In this document: piece by piece, positions 49,580 to 58,010 of the stretch
Layout: the number at the start of each line of letters is the position of its first letter
Numbering within the stretch: position 1 is the stretch's first letter
Origin: Acetobacterium paludosum
GTDB lineage: Bacteria > Bacillota > Clostridia > Eubacteriales > Eubacteriaceae
DNA length: 64,000 nt
NCBI RefSeq assembly: GCF_008086595.1
Contig: NZ_RXYA01000006.1
Span: 165,323-229,322 of the forward strand
Direction of reading: 5' to 3'
Program-made: the position numbers and the translations under genes
Notes under the pieces: model-generated
The model's database searches: none
What the model was told of the DNA's origin: nothing
What the model saw: the letters and a program-made list of their open reading frames with translations, nothing else

Positions 49580-50881
49580 ATGTATTGGAATAAGAGCTGT
49601 GAATGTATGCCAAGAGAAAAATTGCAGGAACTGCAATTAGAGCGGTTAAAAGAAATGGTCAATCGAATCTATCATGATGTTCCATTTTATCGAAACAAAT
49701 TTCAGGAAGCCGGCTTAGTTCCAGAAGATGTTCAAGAGCTTTCGGATTTGCAAAAGTTGCCCTTTACAACTAAGGTGGATTTGAGAGATAATTATCCATA
49801 TGGATTGTTTGCCGTGCCATTGGAAAAAATTGTGAGAATCCATGCATCTTCCGGAACAACCGGCAAACCAACGGTTGTTGGTTACACCCGAAAAGATATT
49901 ACCATCTGGGCTGAGATAATGGCACGCTCGTTGGTGGCAGCCGGAGCAGATTCTCACTCAGTGGTGCAAAATGCTTATGGATACGGATTATTTACCGGAG
50001 GACTGGGAGTTCATTATGGCGCTGAAATGTTGGGCGCTTCAATTATTCCGATTTCCGGTGGGAATACGGACAAACAAATTATGATTATGAAGGATTTCGG
50101 GACAACCGTATTGACATGTACACCATCCTATGCCATCTATTTGGGAGATGCTCTCAAAAAAAAGGGAATCGATCCAGAATCTTTAAAACTTAAAGTTGGT
50201 GTTTTTGGGGCAGAACCCTGGTCAGACAGTATGAGAAAAGAGATCGAAAAGAAATTAAAAATTAAAGCTCACGATATCTATGGATTATCAGAAATTATGG
50301 GACCAAGTGTTGCCATTGAATGTGAAGCCCAGGATGGGCTGCATATTTGGGAAGATCATTTTATTCCGGAGATCATTGATCCGGTCACTTTAAAAGTGCT
50401 TCCTTACGGTGAGCAGGGAGAACTGGTAATCACAACCATTACAAAAGAAGGAATTCCACTTTTACGTTACCAAACCCATGATATTACTTCGATTAATCCA
50501 GAACCATGTGGATGTGGACGAACTCATTTAAGAATTAATCGATTGCAGGGAAGAACGGATGATATGTTAATCATTCGAGGGGTAAATGTATTCCCAACCC
50601 AAATTGAAAGTGTTCTTTTAGAACTTGGAGAAGTCGAACCCCATTATCAGCTGATCGTCAGAAGAGAAGGATCTTTGGATACGCTCGAAATCAAGGTTGA
50701 ACTCAGTGAAGAAATGTTTTCGGATAAAATCAGCAATCTTGAAAAACTTGAAAAACGGATTGCCCTGCGAATTCATTCAACGATTGGTATTAATGCAAAA
50801 ATTGCCCTTGTTGAGCCGGGAAGCCTTCCCAGGGCTGAGGGCGGAAAAAGCCAACGGGTTCTGGATTTAAGAAAAATTTAG
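49580..50881 (+). CDS. paaK: phenylacetate-CoA ligase
   Basis: AMP-forming ligase activating phenylacetate (or indole-acetate) with CoA. 433 residues: N-terminal [16 protein letters not shown], the P-loop [17 protein letters not shown], the [11 protein letters not shown] motif, [18 protein letters not shown] hinge, and C-terminal [11 protein letters not shown] with the catalytic lysine. AGGAGG precedes the ATG. It is controlled by the T-box and followed 11 bases later by an ACT protein, a pairing common in anaerobes that interconvert aryl acids and aromatic amino acids through indolepyruvate/phenylpyruvate oxidoreductases. Confidence 0.92.
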   Translation: MYWNKSCECMPREKLQELQLERLKEMVNRIYHDVPFYRNKFQEAGLVPEDVQELSDLQKLPFTTKVDLRDNYPYGLFAVPLEKIVRIHASSGTTGKPTVVGYTRKDITIWAEIMARSLVAAGADSHSVVQNAYGYGLFTGGLGVHYGAEMLGASIIPISGGNTDKQIMIMKDFGTTVLTCTPSYAIYLGDALKKKGIDPESLKLKVGVFGAEPWSDSMRKEIEKKLKIKAHDIYGLSEIMGPSVAIECEAQDGLHIWEDHFIPEIIDPVTLKVLPYGEQGELVITTITKEGIPLLRYQTHDITSINPEPCGCGRTHLRINRLQGRTDDMLIIRGVNVFPTQIESVLLELGEVEPHYQLIVRREGSLDTLEIKVELSEEMFSDKISNLEKLEKRIALRIHSTIGINAKIALVEPGSLPRAEGGKSQRVLDLRKI

Positions 50882-50892
50882 GAGGAGAAAAA

Positions 50893-51330
50893 ATGATACG
50901 ACAAGTTTCAATTTTTATGGAAAATCATGAAGGTCGTTTGAATAAGATGCTTAAAATTCTGGCGGAAAATGACATTAATATTCGTTCCCTGAATATTGCG
51001 GAAACGATGGATTATGGGATCATTCGTTTAATTTTGCAGGAGACAGAAAAAGGAATTGAAGTGCTGAAAAAGAATAATATCCGATGTACATTGACCTCTG
51101 TTTTAGCCGCTGAAGTTCCTGATCAGCCAGGCGGATTAAGTAACCTGGTGGATGCGCTAACTCAGGCAAAAATAAACATTGTGTATGCCTATTCTTTTCT
51201 GCCAAAAAAAACAGATAATGCGATTATTATCATGCGCGTTGACGATGAGGTTCAGCAAAAAGCCATTGAAACCCTTGAGAAGATTTCAACTGTCAATTTG
51301 TTAGACGCCGAAACATTATTAATGAAATAA
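50893..51330 (+). CDS. ACT-domain protein linked to paaK
   Basis: A 145-residue protein made of two ACT domains (residues 1-68 and 69-142; HEGRLNKMLKILAENDINIRSLNIAET and VPDQPGGLSNLVDALTQAKINIVYAYSF). ACT tandem proteins bind amino acids; next to paaK the ligand is most likely an aromatic one. It may regulate the ligase or its partner oxidoreductase. GGAGGAG precedes the ATG. It ends the T-box operon. Confidence 0.88.
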   Translation: MIRQVSIFMENHEGRLNKMLKILAENDINIRSLNIAETMDYGIIRLILQETEKGIEVLKKNNIRCTLTSVLAAEVPDQPGGLSNLVDALTQAKINIVYAYSFLPKKTDNAIIIMRVDDEVQQKAIETLEKISTVNLLDAETLLMK

Positions 51331-51373
51331 AAAAATATGGAAGCTTAAAGCTAAAACATTCTAAAACTATATA

Positions 51374-51402
51374 TTGACATTTGCCGTAACTTTTCGTATT
51401 AT
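51374..51402 (+). promoter_or_regulatory. promoter of the TetR gene
   Basis: TTGACA (51374-51379), 17-base spacer, TATTAT (51397-51402). Confidence 0.65.
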
Positions 51403-51467
51403 GAAAGATATGAATTAAAATTAAATGCATATAATATAAGAATTAATTGTTTTAAGAAAGGTAAATT

Positions 51468-52115
51468 ATGGCAAAGTCAAAAAAAGGAACACAAACTAAA
51501 CAAAATATTATCAATACCGCAAAAATTCTATTTTACGAGAATGGATATAATAAAACAGGGATACAAGATATTGCAGATCGTGCCACCGTTAAACTGGGAA
51601 CCATCACTTACTATTATAAAAAGAAGGATGAAATGATCTCAGACATCTACAATGTTTTCTTTCTGGCATTATACGAATATGTTTCTTCTGTTTCCGGCAA
51701 TCTCAATCTTTATACCAAGTATTGCTATTCCCTGATATTGTATTACGAAGCAATTCTAAATGATGAACATAATAAAACTCTTTATTATGAAGTGCTGGTT
51801 AAAAATGTCAATCCGAATGGAAGGACAAACATCACCAAAACCATGAATCGATCTTGCCTGGATTTTTTAAACAAAAACTACATTGAAGCAGATTTAGAAA
51901 TTATTGCACGATCAGAATATGGGGCAAGAAAAGAACTGTTCATTGATTTCTATGAAAAGGAAATTAAGTTTACAAGCAGGGCAATGGTCTATTTCTTTGT
52001 GAGAAATTTATTTAGATTAATGAATCTTGATGGAGAAATGATAGAGAATACGATCCAACAGGGTTTGGATTTTTCCAACAAAAACAAGCCAGTAGATATT
52101 AAATTTTTGATTTGA
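51468..52115 (+). CDS. TetR/AcrR-family transcriptional regulator
   Basis: A 215-residue repressor-type protein with the N-terminal HTH (about 14-60: ILFYENGYNKTGIQDIADRATVKLGTITYYYKKKDE) and an all-helical ligand domain of no recognised subfamily. It stands alone; the upstream paaK unit ends before its promoter and the downstream fru unit has its own. Its targets are unknown. AAAGGT precedes the ATG. Confidence 0.85.
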   Translation: MAKSKKGTQTKQNIINTAKILFYENGYNKTGIQDIADRATVKLGTITYYYKKKDEMISDIYNVFFLALYEYVSSVSGNLNLYTKYCYSLILYYEAILNDEHNKTLYYEVLVKNVNPNGRTNITKTMNRSCLDFLNKNYIEADLEIIARSEYGARKELFIDFYEKEIKFTSRAMVYFFVRNLFRLMNLDGEMIENTIQQGLDFSNKNKPVDIKFLI

Positions 52116-52135
52116 TACTATTAAAATTTTAGAAG

Positions 52136-52171
52136 AAAGATAGTGAACATTAGTTTGCTATCTTTTTTTAT
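52136..52171 (+). terminator. terminator after the TetR gene
   Basis: AAAGATAGT pairs with GCTATCTTT, followed by T5. The remainder of the gap to fruR (52172-52340) is AT-rich and shows nothing else. Confidence 0.8.
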
Positions 52172-52342
52172 TTGCGCAAAATATCTTGATGAGATAACGC
52201 TTATAAGGAGATCAGGAAGCTAATTAAATAAAAGGTGCATAAATTAATTAAAAATTATTTGCTAACTAAAAAAAATTGGGGTAATAAGTAAATAAAATGA
52301 TATAAATCAAAAAAAAGTGTAAAGATATACAATGTGACCATA

Positions 52343-52396
52343 AATGGAATAATATGAATAATAATGATTGACAATGGAATAATATGCTGATATCAT
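52343..52396 (+). promoter_or_regulatory. fru promoter with repeated candidate FruR operator
   Basis: AATGGAATAATATG occurs twice exactly, at 52343-52356 and 52373-52386, 30 bp apart. The promoter TTGACA (52368-52373) with 17-base spacer and TATCAT (52391-52396) encloses the second copy. Confidence 0.65.
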
Positions 52397-52417
52397 TCAA
52401 TTAAAAGAGGTGAGTAG

Positions 52418-53170
52418 ATGCTTATTGAAGAACGTTTTACTAAAATATTAGAATTGATTGAAAAAAAAGGAGCCGTGACCGTTTCGGAGTTATCGAAAAC
52501 ACTGGCAATATCCGAGTCGACCATTCGAAGGGATTTAACAACGCTAAATAAGAGTAAAAAATTAAATAAAGTTCATGGGGGTGCCACGCGCATCAATGGG
52601 AGCTTTACATCAATAGATTTTGACATTCAATTTAGAGGAGATCATTATAAAGAGGAAAAACAACAGATTGGGAAGTTTAGTGCAGGTCTTATTGAAAATA
52701 ACGACTTTGTATACATTGATGCGGGCACCACAACTGAGGCGATGGTTGATTACATAAAAGAATTAGGGGCTGTTTATGTCACTAACGGAATGGTCATTGC
52801 AAAGAAACTTGTGAAAAAAGGTTGCCGAACAATTATCCTTGGCGGTGAAATCAAACCAATTACAGAAGCTGTAGTTGGCGGTGAAGTGTTGAAATGTCTG
52901 ACGAAATATCACTTTTCAAAAGGTTTCTTTGGAACTAACGGAGTGGATATTGTTGCTGGGTTTAGTACGCCGGATCCAACGGAGGCTCAGGTAAAACGTG
53001 AAGCTTTTAACCGATGTAAAGTAGCCTATGTTTTAGCTGATTCGACAAAGTTTAATATTACTGCACCGGTTAGCTTTGGAAATTTGCAGGACGGGGAAAT
53101 CGTTACGACAAAGCTCACGAGTGCGATCTATAAAAAATACACAAAAATATGGGAGGTGGATAATACGTGA
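52418..53170 (+). CDS. fruR: DeoR-family regulator of the fructose operon
   Basis: A 250-residue regulator: winged HTH at the N terminus (VTVSELSKTLAISESTIRRDLTTLNKSKKLNKVHGGAT) and a DeoR sugar-phosphate sensor domain (GTTTEAMVDYI, FFGTNGVD, ADSTKF). It is the first gene of fruR-fruK-fruA and is expected to sense fructose 1-phosphate. The ATG follows AGAGGTGAG. It overlaps fruK by four bases (GTGA). Confidence 0.92.
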   Translation: MLIEERFTKILELIEKKGAVTVSELSKTLAISESTIRRDLTTLNKSKKLNKVHGGATRINGSFTSIDFDIQFRGDHYKEEKQQIGKFSAGLIENNDFVYIDAGTTTEAMVDYIKELGAVYVTNGMVIAKKLVKKGCRTIILGGEIKPITEAVVGGEVLKCLTKYHFSKGFFGTNGVDIVAGFSTPDPTEAQVKREAFNRCKVAYVLADSTKFNITAPVSFGNLQDGEIVTTKLTSAIYKKYTKIWEVDNT

Positions 53171-54084
53171 TTTTTACAGTAACATTCAACCCATCCTTAG
53201 ATTATATTATTGGGTTGGATACATTTCAAGAGGGTGCGGTTAACCGGAGTCAGTGGGAACATATTTTTCCGGGAGGAAAAGGTATTAATGTTTCCATGGT
53301 ACTTAAAAACTTGGGGGTCAGAAATGTTGCACTGGGATTCTTGGGTGGGTTTACCGGAAAAGAAATTCAGCGGATGGTCAATGATTTTGGATGCTACACC
53401 GATTTTGTAAAAATAAAATCAGGAATTTCAAGAATTAATGTAAAAATAAAATCGGACAAAGAAAGCGAAATTAACGGACAAGGCCCGAGTATTACAAAAA
53501 AAGAAATTAAGGAGCTTTTTGAAAAATTAGATCTGATAAAAAGTCAGGATATCCTGGTGCTGGCAGGCAGTATTCCAGGGACTCTGCCAGAAAATACATA
53601 TGAAAATATTATGAAGCACCTGGAAGACAGAAAAATTAAAATTGTGGTCGATGCGACCGGAGAACTGCTGCTAAAGGTAGTTAAGTACAAACCATTTTTA
53701 ATTAAACCCAATAAACAGGAATTGAGTGAAATTTTTGGAGTGACGGTAAAAAATCGTGAAGATGTCATTTTATATGCCAAACGACTTCAGGAAATAGGTG
53801 CGAAAAACGTCTTGGTTTCAATGGCTGGCGAAGGCGCTATTCTTATCGATGAAAACGATAATATCCATGAAATGAAGGCACCAACGGGTTTGGTTAAAAA
53901 TTCTGTTGGGGCAGGAGATTCAATGGTGGCAGGTTTTATTGCCGGATATTTACTAAACAACGATTTTGAAGAAGCATTTCGAATGGGAGTTGCGACAGGA
54001 AGCGCCTCAGCATTTTCAGAAAACTTAGCAACTCAAACGGAAGTGTTAGAGTTGCTTAGCATATTACCGAAGAAAGAAAAATAA
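53167..54084 (+). CDS. fruK: 1-phosphofructokinase
   Basis: PfkB-family kinase converting fructose 1-phosphate to fructose 1,6-bisphosphate. 305 residues with TFNPSLDYII, PGGKGINVSMVLKNLG, and NSVGAGDSMVAGFIAGYL carrying the catalytic Asp. It begins with GTG overlapping the fruR stop; GGAGGTGG precedes it. Confidence 0.95.
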   Translation: MIFTVTFNPSLDYIIGLDTFQEGAVNRSQWEHIFPGGKGINVSMVLKNLGVRNVALGFLGGFTGKEIQRMVNDFGCYTDFVKIKSGISRINVKIKSDKESEINGQGPSITKKEIKELFEKLDLIKSQDILVLAGSIPGTLPENTYENIMKHLEDRKIKIVVDATGELLLKVVKYKPFLIKPNKQELSEIFGVTVKNREDVILYAKRLQEIGAKNVLVSMAGEGAILIDENDNIHEMKAPTGLVKNSVGAGDSMVAGFIAGYLLNNDFEEAFRMGVATGSASAFSENLATQTEVLELLSILPKKEK

Positions 54085-54096
54085 GGAGGAAGAGAA

Positions 54097-56007
54097 ATGC
54101 GTATTAGTGAGTTATTGAGTAAAAAAGGAGTTGACCTTTTCGGGAAGCCGGCATCAAAAGAAGAAACAATTAAGCATCTGGTGAATCTCATGGATGAAAC
54201 AGGAAATATCAGCGACAAAGAGATATTTCGGCTGGCTGTTATGAATCGTGAGGACGAAGGAACAACAGGCATTGGGGAAGGCGTAGCCATCCCGCATGGA
54301 AGATCAAAAGTAGTCAAAAATGCCGGACTTGCTGCCATGGTTGTTAGAGAAGGTGCGGATTTTGATTCGTTAGATGGGGAACCCGCGTTTCTGTTTTTTC
54401 TCATTGCTGTACCAGAGGTTGCCAATGATCTCCATTTAGAAGTGCTGAGCAAGCTTTCAACGATTTTAATGGATGAGAAGTTTCGAGCGAAGTTGATTCA
54501 AGCTTCAGATGTTGAAACATTTTTGAAACTGATTGATGAAAAAGAACAAGAAAAATTTGGGAGTGCTCAGGCGGCAGCTGATGATAAGCAAAAGAGAAAA
54601 TATCAATTATTGGCGGTAACGGCATGTCCGACAGGAATTGCTCATACCTATATGGCAGCAGAAAGCCTGGAAAACAAGGCCAAGGAAATGGGTATCACGA
54701 TAAAAGTTGAAACCAATGGGTCCGGAGGTGTGAAAAATCAATTGACGGCAGAAGAAATAAAAAATGCCGATGGTATTATCATTGCTGCCGATACAAATGT
54801 TGAAACGGATCGATTCAACGGAAAACCGGTGATACAAACGAAGGTTGCCAAAGGAATTCATAACCCCAAAGAGTTGATTGAGGAAGCATTATCAGGAAAT
54901 GTTCCAATTTTTCATAGTGCAAGTGTAGCTGGAGAAGTAAAACAACAGTCAGGAGAAAAGGAAGGTGTCGGTCGGAAAATTTATAAGGATCTGATGAATG
55001 GCGTTTCCCATATGCTTCCCTTTGTTATCGGAGGCGGGATTCTAATCGCGTTAGCATTTCTTTTTGATGACTACAGTATAAATCCGGCTAATTTTGGAAT
55101 GAATACGCCATTTGCGGCTTTCTTAAAGACGGTTGGCGGCACGGCTTTTGCATTTATGCTACCGGTATTAGCCGGATACATAGCAATGAGTATTGGCGAT
55201 CGCCCGGCATTGGCAGTTGGATTCGTCGGTGGGATGCTCGCCAATACCGGAGGATCGGGATTTTTAGGAGCCCTATTGGCTGGTTTTGCAGCAGGTTATT
55301 TGGTTTTAGGTTTAAAAAAGGTATTTTCAAAATTGCCAAACAGTCTGGAAGGGATTAAACCGGTCTTGCTATATCCGTTCTTTGGTATCTTACTTATTGG
55401 AGCACTAATTATCTTTGTGATTAATCCGCCGGTGGCGGCGCTAAATAACTGGATGACGTTTATGTTAAACAGTATGGGATCTTCCAGCAAGGTTGTCTTG
55501 GGGATTGTACTTGGAGGCATGATGGCTGTGGATATGGGTGGACCGGTTAATAAAGCGGCTTATGTATTTGGAACCGCATCACTGGCATCCGGACAGTTTG
55601 ATATTATGGCGGCAGTAATGGTTGGCGGGATGGTTCCACCACTTGGCATCGCATTATGTACAACATTTTTCAAAAACCGTTTTACTAAAAAAGAAAGAGA
55701 AGCTGGAGGAGCAAACTATATTATGGGACTTTCTTTCATTACGGAGGGAGCCATTCCTTTTGCTTCGGAAGATCCTATTCGGGTCATTCCCTCTTGTATA
55801 ATCGGATCAGCAACAGCCGGCGGTTTGTCGATGTTTTTCGGCTGTACCCTAATGGCTCCGCATGGTGGTATATTTGTGTTCCCAGTTGTTGGAAATCCAA
55901 TTGGCTATGTGATTGCACTCCTTGTGGGTTCAATTGTTGCAATGATACTGTTGGCAATTCTTAAAAAACCAAAAAATAAAGAAGTTATGGAAGCGATTGA
56001 AGATTAA
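54097..56007 (+). CDS. fruA: PTS fructose transporter, EIIABC
   Basis: Single-chain fructose permease, 636 residues. The IIA domain (1-150) has the phospho-His in AIPHGRSK; IIB (about 165-265) has the phospho-Cys in VTACPTGIAHTYMAAE; IIC (about 285-625) has some ten membrane segments and the GGMMAVDMGGPVNKAAY motif. Fructose is imported as fructose 1-phosphate for FruK. AAGGAGGAAG precedes the ATG. It is the last gene of the operon. Confidence 0.95.
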   Translation: MRISELLSKKGVDLFGKPASKEETIKHLVNLMDETGNISDKEIFRLAVMNREDEGTTGIGEGVAIPHGRSKVVKNAGLAAMVVREGADFDSLDGEPAFLFFLIAVPEVANDLHLEVLSKLSTILMDEKFRAKLIQASDVETFLKLIDEKEQEKFGSAQAAADDKQKRKYQLLAVTACPTGIAHTYMAAESLENKAKEMGITIKVETNGSGGVKNQLTAEEIKNADGIIIAADTNVETDRFNGKPVIQTKVAKGIHNPKELIEEALSGNVPIFHSASVAGEVKQQSGEKEGVGRKIYKDLMNGVSHMLPFVIGGGILIALAFLFDDYSINPANFGMNTPFAAFLKTVGGTAFAFMLPVLAGYIAMSIGDRPALAVGFVGGMLANTGGSGFLGALLAGFAAGYLVLGLKKVFSKLPNSLEGIKPVLLYPFFGILLIGALIIFVINPPVAALNNWMTFMLNSMGSSSKVVLGIVLGGMMAVDMGGPVNKAAYVFGTASLASGQFDIMAAVMVGGMVPPLGIALCTTFFKNRFTKKEREAGGANYIMGLSFITEGAIPFASEDPIRVIPSCIIGSATAGGLSMFFGCTLMAPHGGIFVFPVVGNPIGYVIALLVGSIVAMILLAILKKPKNKEVMEAIED

Positions 56008-56062
56008 TATCTGAATTAATTCGGATAGTCGGAATGATGTTTTATCGGTTTGTCAGTGATTT

Positions 56063-56108
56063 AAAAAAACAAAAAAATCTTTAAAAACGATTTTTTTGTT
56101 TTTTTTTT
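56063..56108 (+). terminator. terminator of the fru operon
   Basis: AAAAAAACAAAAAAATC pairs with GATTTTTTTGTTTTTTT; AT-only but long, with a T tract. Confidence 0.7.
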
Positions 56109-56169
56109 GTATTAATTGTATACAAAATAGGTTGAAAGCAAATTATAAACGAACATTGGCCTAGTTTCA

Positions 56170-56198
56170 TTGAATAGTGAGATTTTAACCAGTATAAT
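56170..56198 (+). promoter_or_regulatory. promoter of the MBG-domain surface protein
   Basis: TTGAAT (56170-56175), 17-base spacer, TATAAT (56193-56198). Otherwise the 56109-56321 gap holds nothing recognisable. Confidence 0.6.
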
Positions 56199-56321
56199 GA
56201 ATGATAAAGGTTTATATTACTGACTAGAAAACTGGATAACCAAATAACAAGTCGAGGATTAACTGCCTTTAAATAAACGCTATGTGTGCACTTGTGAAAT
56301 ACTAAAAGGAAGGATGTAGCA

Positions 56322-57860
56322 ATGAAAAAGACAAAAATTTGTTGGCGATTTCTAAGCCTTGTTTTAGCGGTCATTCTAATTGCAACATGTTTTCCCATGG
56401 GGATTTTTGCTGAAGGGCTAAGCGGAAACGATTTCTGGTTTACTTCGAATGATTCAGAGACAACAGTTGCAACAATCGACGACAGTATGATTGTTCAAGG
56501 AACCTTAACTCCAATGATAACTTTTTCAGAGGACGTGTTCTATAATGGAAGTCCCCAGAACTTGGCGGCAATTAAACCAACTGTTGATGGACCAGAAGTG
56601 GATCCGGCGCTTGTCGAAATCACATATACCGGAACGAAGGTTAATGGGGAAGACTATTTAGAGTCGATCATTCCGCCTACCGATGCAGGAACTTATTCAG
56701 TGACAGCAAAATATGCAGGAGATGATAATTATAGAAGCGATTCAGAAACAAAAGAAATAAAAATAAAATGCATTGAACTTAATTTGATGGATTTTTTCAC
56801 AGAAAAACCGATCACCAAGATATATGACGGAACGCTTGATGTTCCGGAAAACGCAATTGTCGGGCTAAAAAATAGAAAGGTGATAAAAGATGATGAGAAT
56901 AACGTCATTTTTAATTTCAAGTCGGCAAGTTTTCTTTCAAAAGATGTGATGCCTGCTGAGCCCAATACTGTAACGGTGAAAAACGTGACGATTACCGGAA
57001 GTAAGGGACAAAACTATATTATTGTTGAAAACACCAACGAAAACAAAGAAACTGATCAGGAGAAAAAAGTTGCCAAAGATGCTAAACTCAATATTAGTGA
57101 TGTAGTATTGTCTGCCAGCATAACACCAAAGCCGGTTGAAGTTTTTTTAACAGGACAAGATAAAGTTTATGATGGCACTGCAAATTTAAATGAGTGTGAA
57201 TTCAACATTAATAGCGAGGATGTCATTGCCGGGGAAGAAATTGAGATATTTACTACCGATGATTTCAGCCCTTGGTATGGAGAAGAAAATAGCCAGCAGA
57301 AAGATGTTGGCGAGTATTACGTCTGGGCATCAGGTGGTTATTATTTTTATGGAATTAATGGTACAAACGGAAATAATTACACAATAAAAAATGATCCCAT
57401 CTCATCAAAAGAAAAGTATTGCATTACACCGGCGCCAATAACCGTGGTACCTTCCTATCGATCAAAAGTTGAGGGAGATCAGGACCCATTTTTGACCTAT
57501 ACAGTCTGGCGTGATCACTCAGGAGATACGTTGGCAGAGGGACTCTTTGGAGGAGATACGCTTTATGGGTCTTTGGAACGCGAAGCAGGAGAAGCGGTTG
57601 GAAAATATGATGTTTACCTTGGCAGTTTAAGCAATTCAAATTATTACATTTCTTTTGTGCAAGGAGAAGATAAGTTTGAAATCCTCAAAAAGGATGAAGC
57701 TGCTGCTGCTGTTTATTCTGGTGATTATTACAACCCATCAACGGGAACAGGAGAAGATGAAAAAGAACCACCTGTTGCGTATTTTGGAATTGCATTAGCT
57801 TTATTGCTTCTTATAGTGGGCGGTATCTTTTTCGGAAAGAATCGATTGACTAAAATGTAA
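56322..57860 (+). CDS. membrane-anchored surface protein with Ig/MBG-type domains
   Basis: A 512-residue exported protein. It has a signal peptide (1-30, FPMGIFAEG), then three to four beta domains: an Ig-like unit (about 60-148), two YDG/MBG-type units starting near 165 and 285 (KIYDGTLDV and KVYDGTANL), and an MBG_2-like unit at about 365-455 (ITVVPSYRSKVEGDQDPFLTYTV). It ends with a TM helix and basic tail (AYFGIALALLLLIVGGIFFGKNRL), so it is membrane anchored with no LPXTG motif. Probably an adhesin or structural surface protein. AAGGAAGG precedes the ATG. Confidence 0.8.
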   Translation: MKKTKICWRFLSLVLAVILIATCFPMGIFAEGLSGNDFWFTSNDSETTVATIDDSMIVQGTLTPMITFSEDVFYNGSPQNLAAIKPTVDGPEVDPALVEITYTGTKVNGEDYLESIIPPTDAGTYSVTAKYAGDDNYRSDSETKEIKIKCIELNLMDFFTEKPITKIYDGTLDVPENAIVGLKNRKVIKDDENNVIFNFKSASFLSKDVMPAEPNTVTVKNVTITGSKGQNYIIVENTNENKETDQEKKVAKDAKLNISDVVLSASITPKPVEVFLTGQDKVYDGTANLNECEFNINSEDVIAGEEIEIFTTDDFSPWYGEENSQQKDVGEYYVWASGGYYFYGINGTNGNNYTIKNDPISSKEKYCITPAPITVVPSYRSKVEGDQDPFLTYTVWRDHSGDTLAEGLFGGDTLYGSLEREAGEAVGKYDVYLGSLSNSNYYISFVQGEDKFEILKKDEAAAAVYSGDYYNPSTGTGEDEKEPPVAYFGIALALLLLIVGGIFFGKNRLTKM

Positions 57861-58010
57861 ATTAAATAGTGAAGGATTGGTTTTAATGGAAAATTAAATG
57901 GATCCTTTTAGTTTATAAAATGGATCCTGCAAAGCAAAGGTAGAGACCAGATAATTTTTTAAAAGTGTATAGTTATGTTACTTTTAGGTCAGTAGAATGA
58001 AGGAGAGAGA

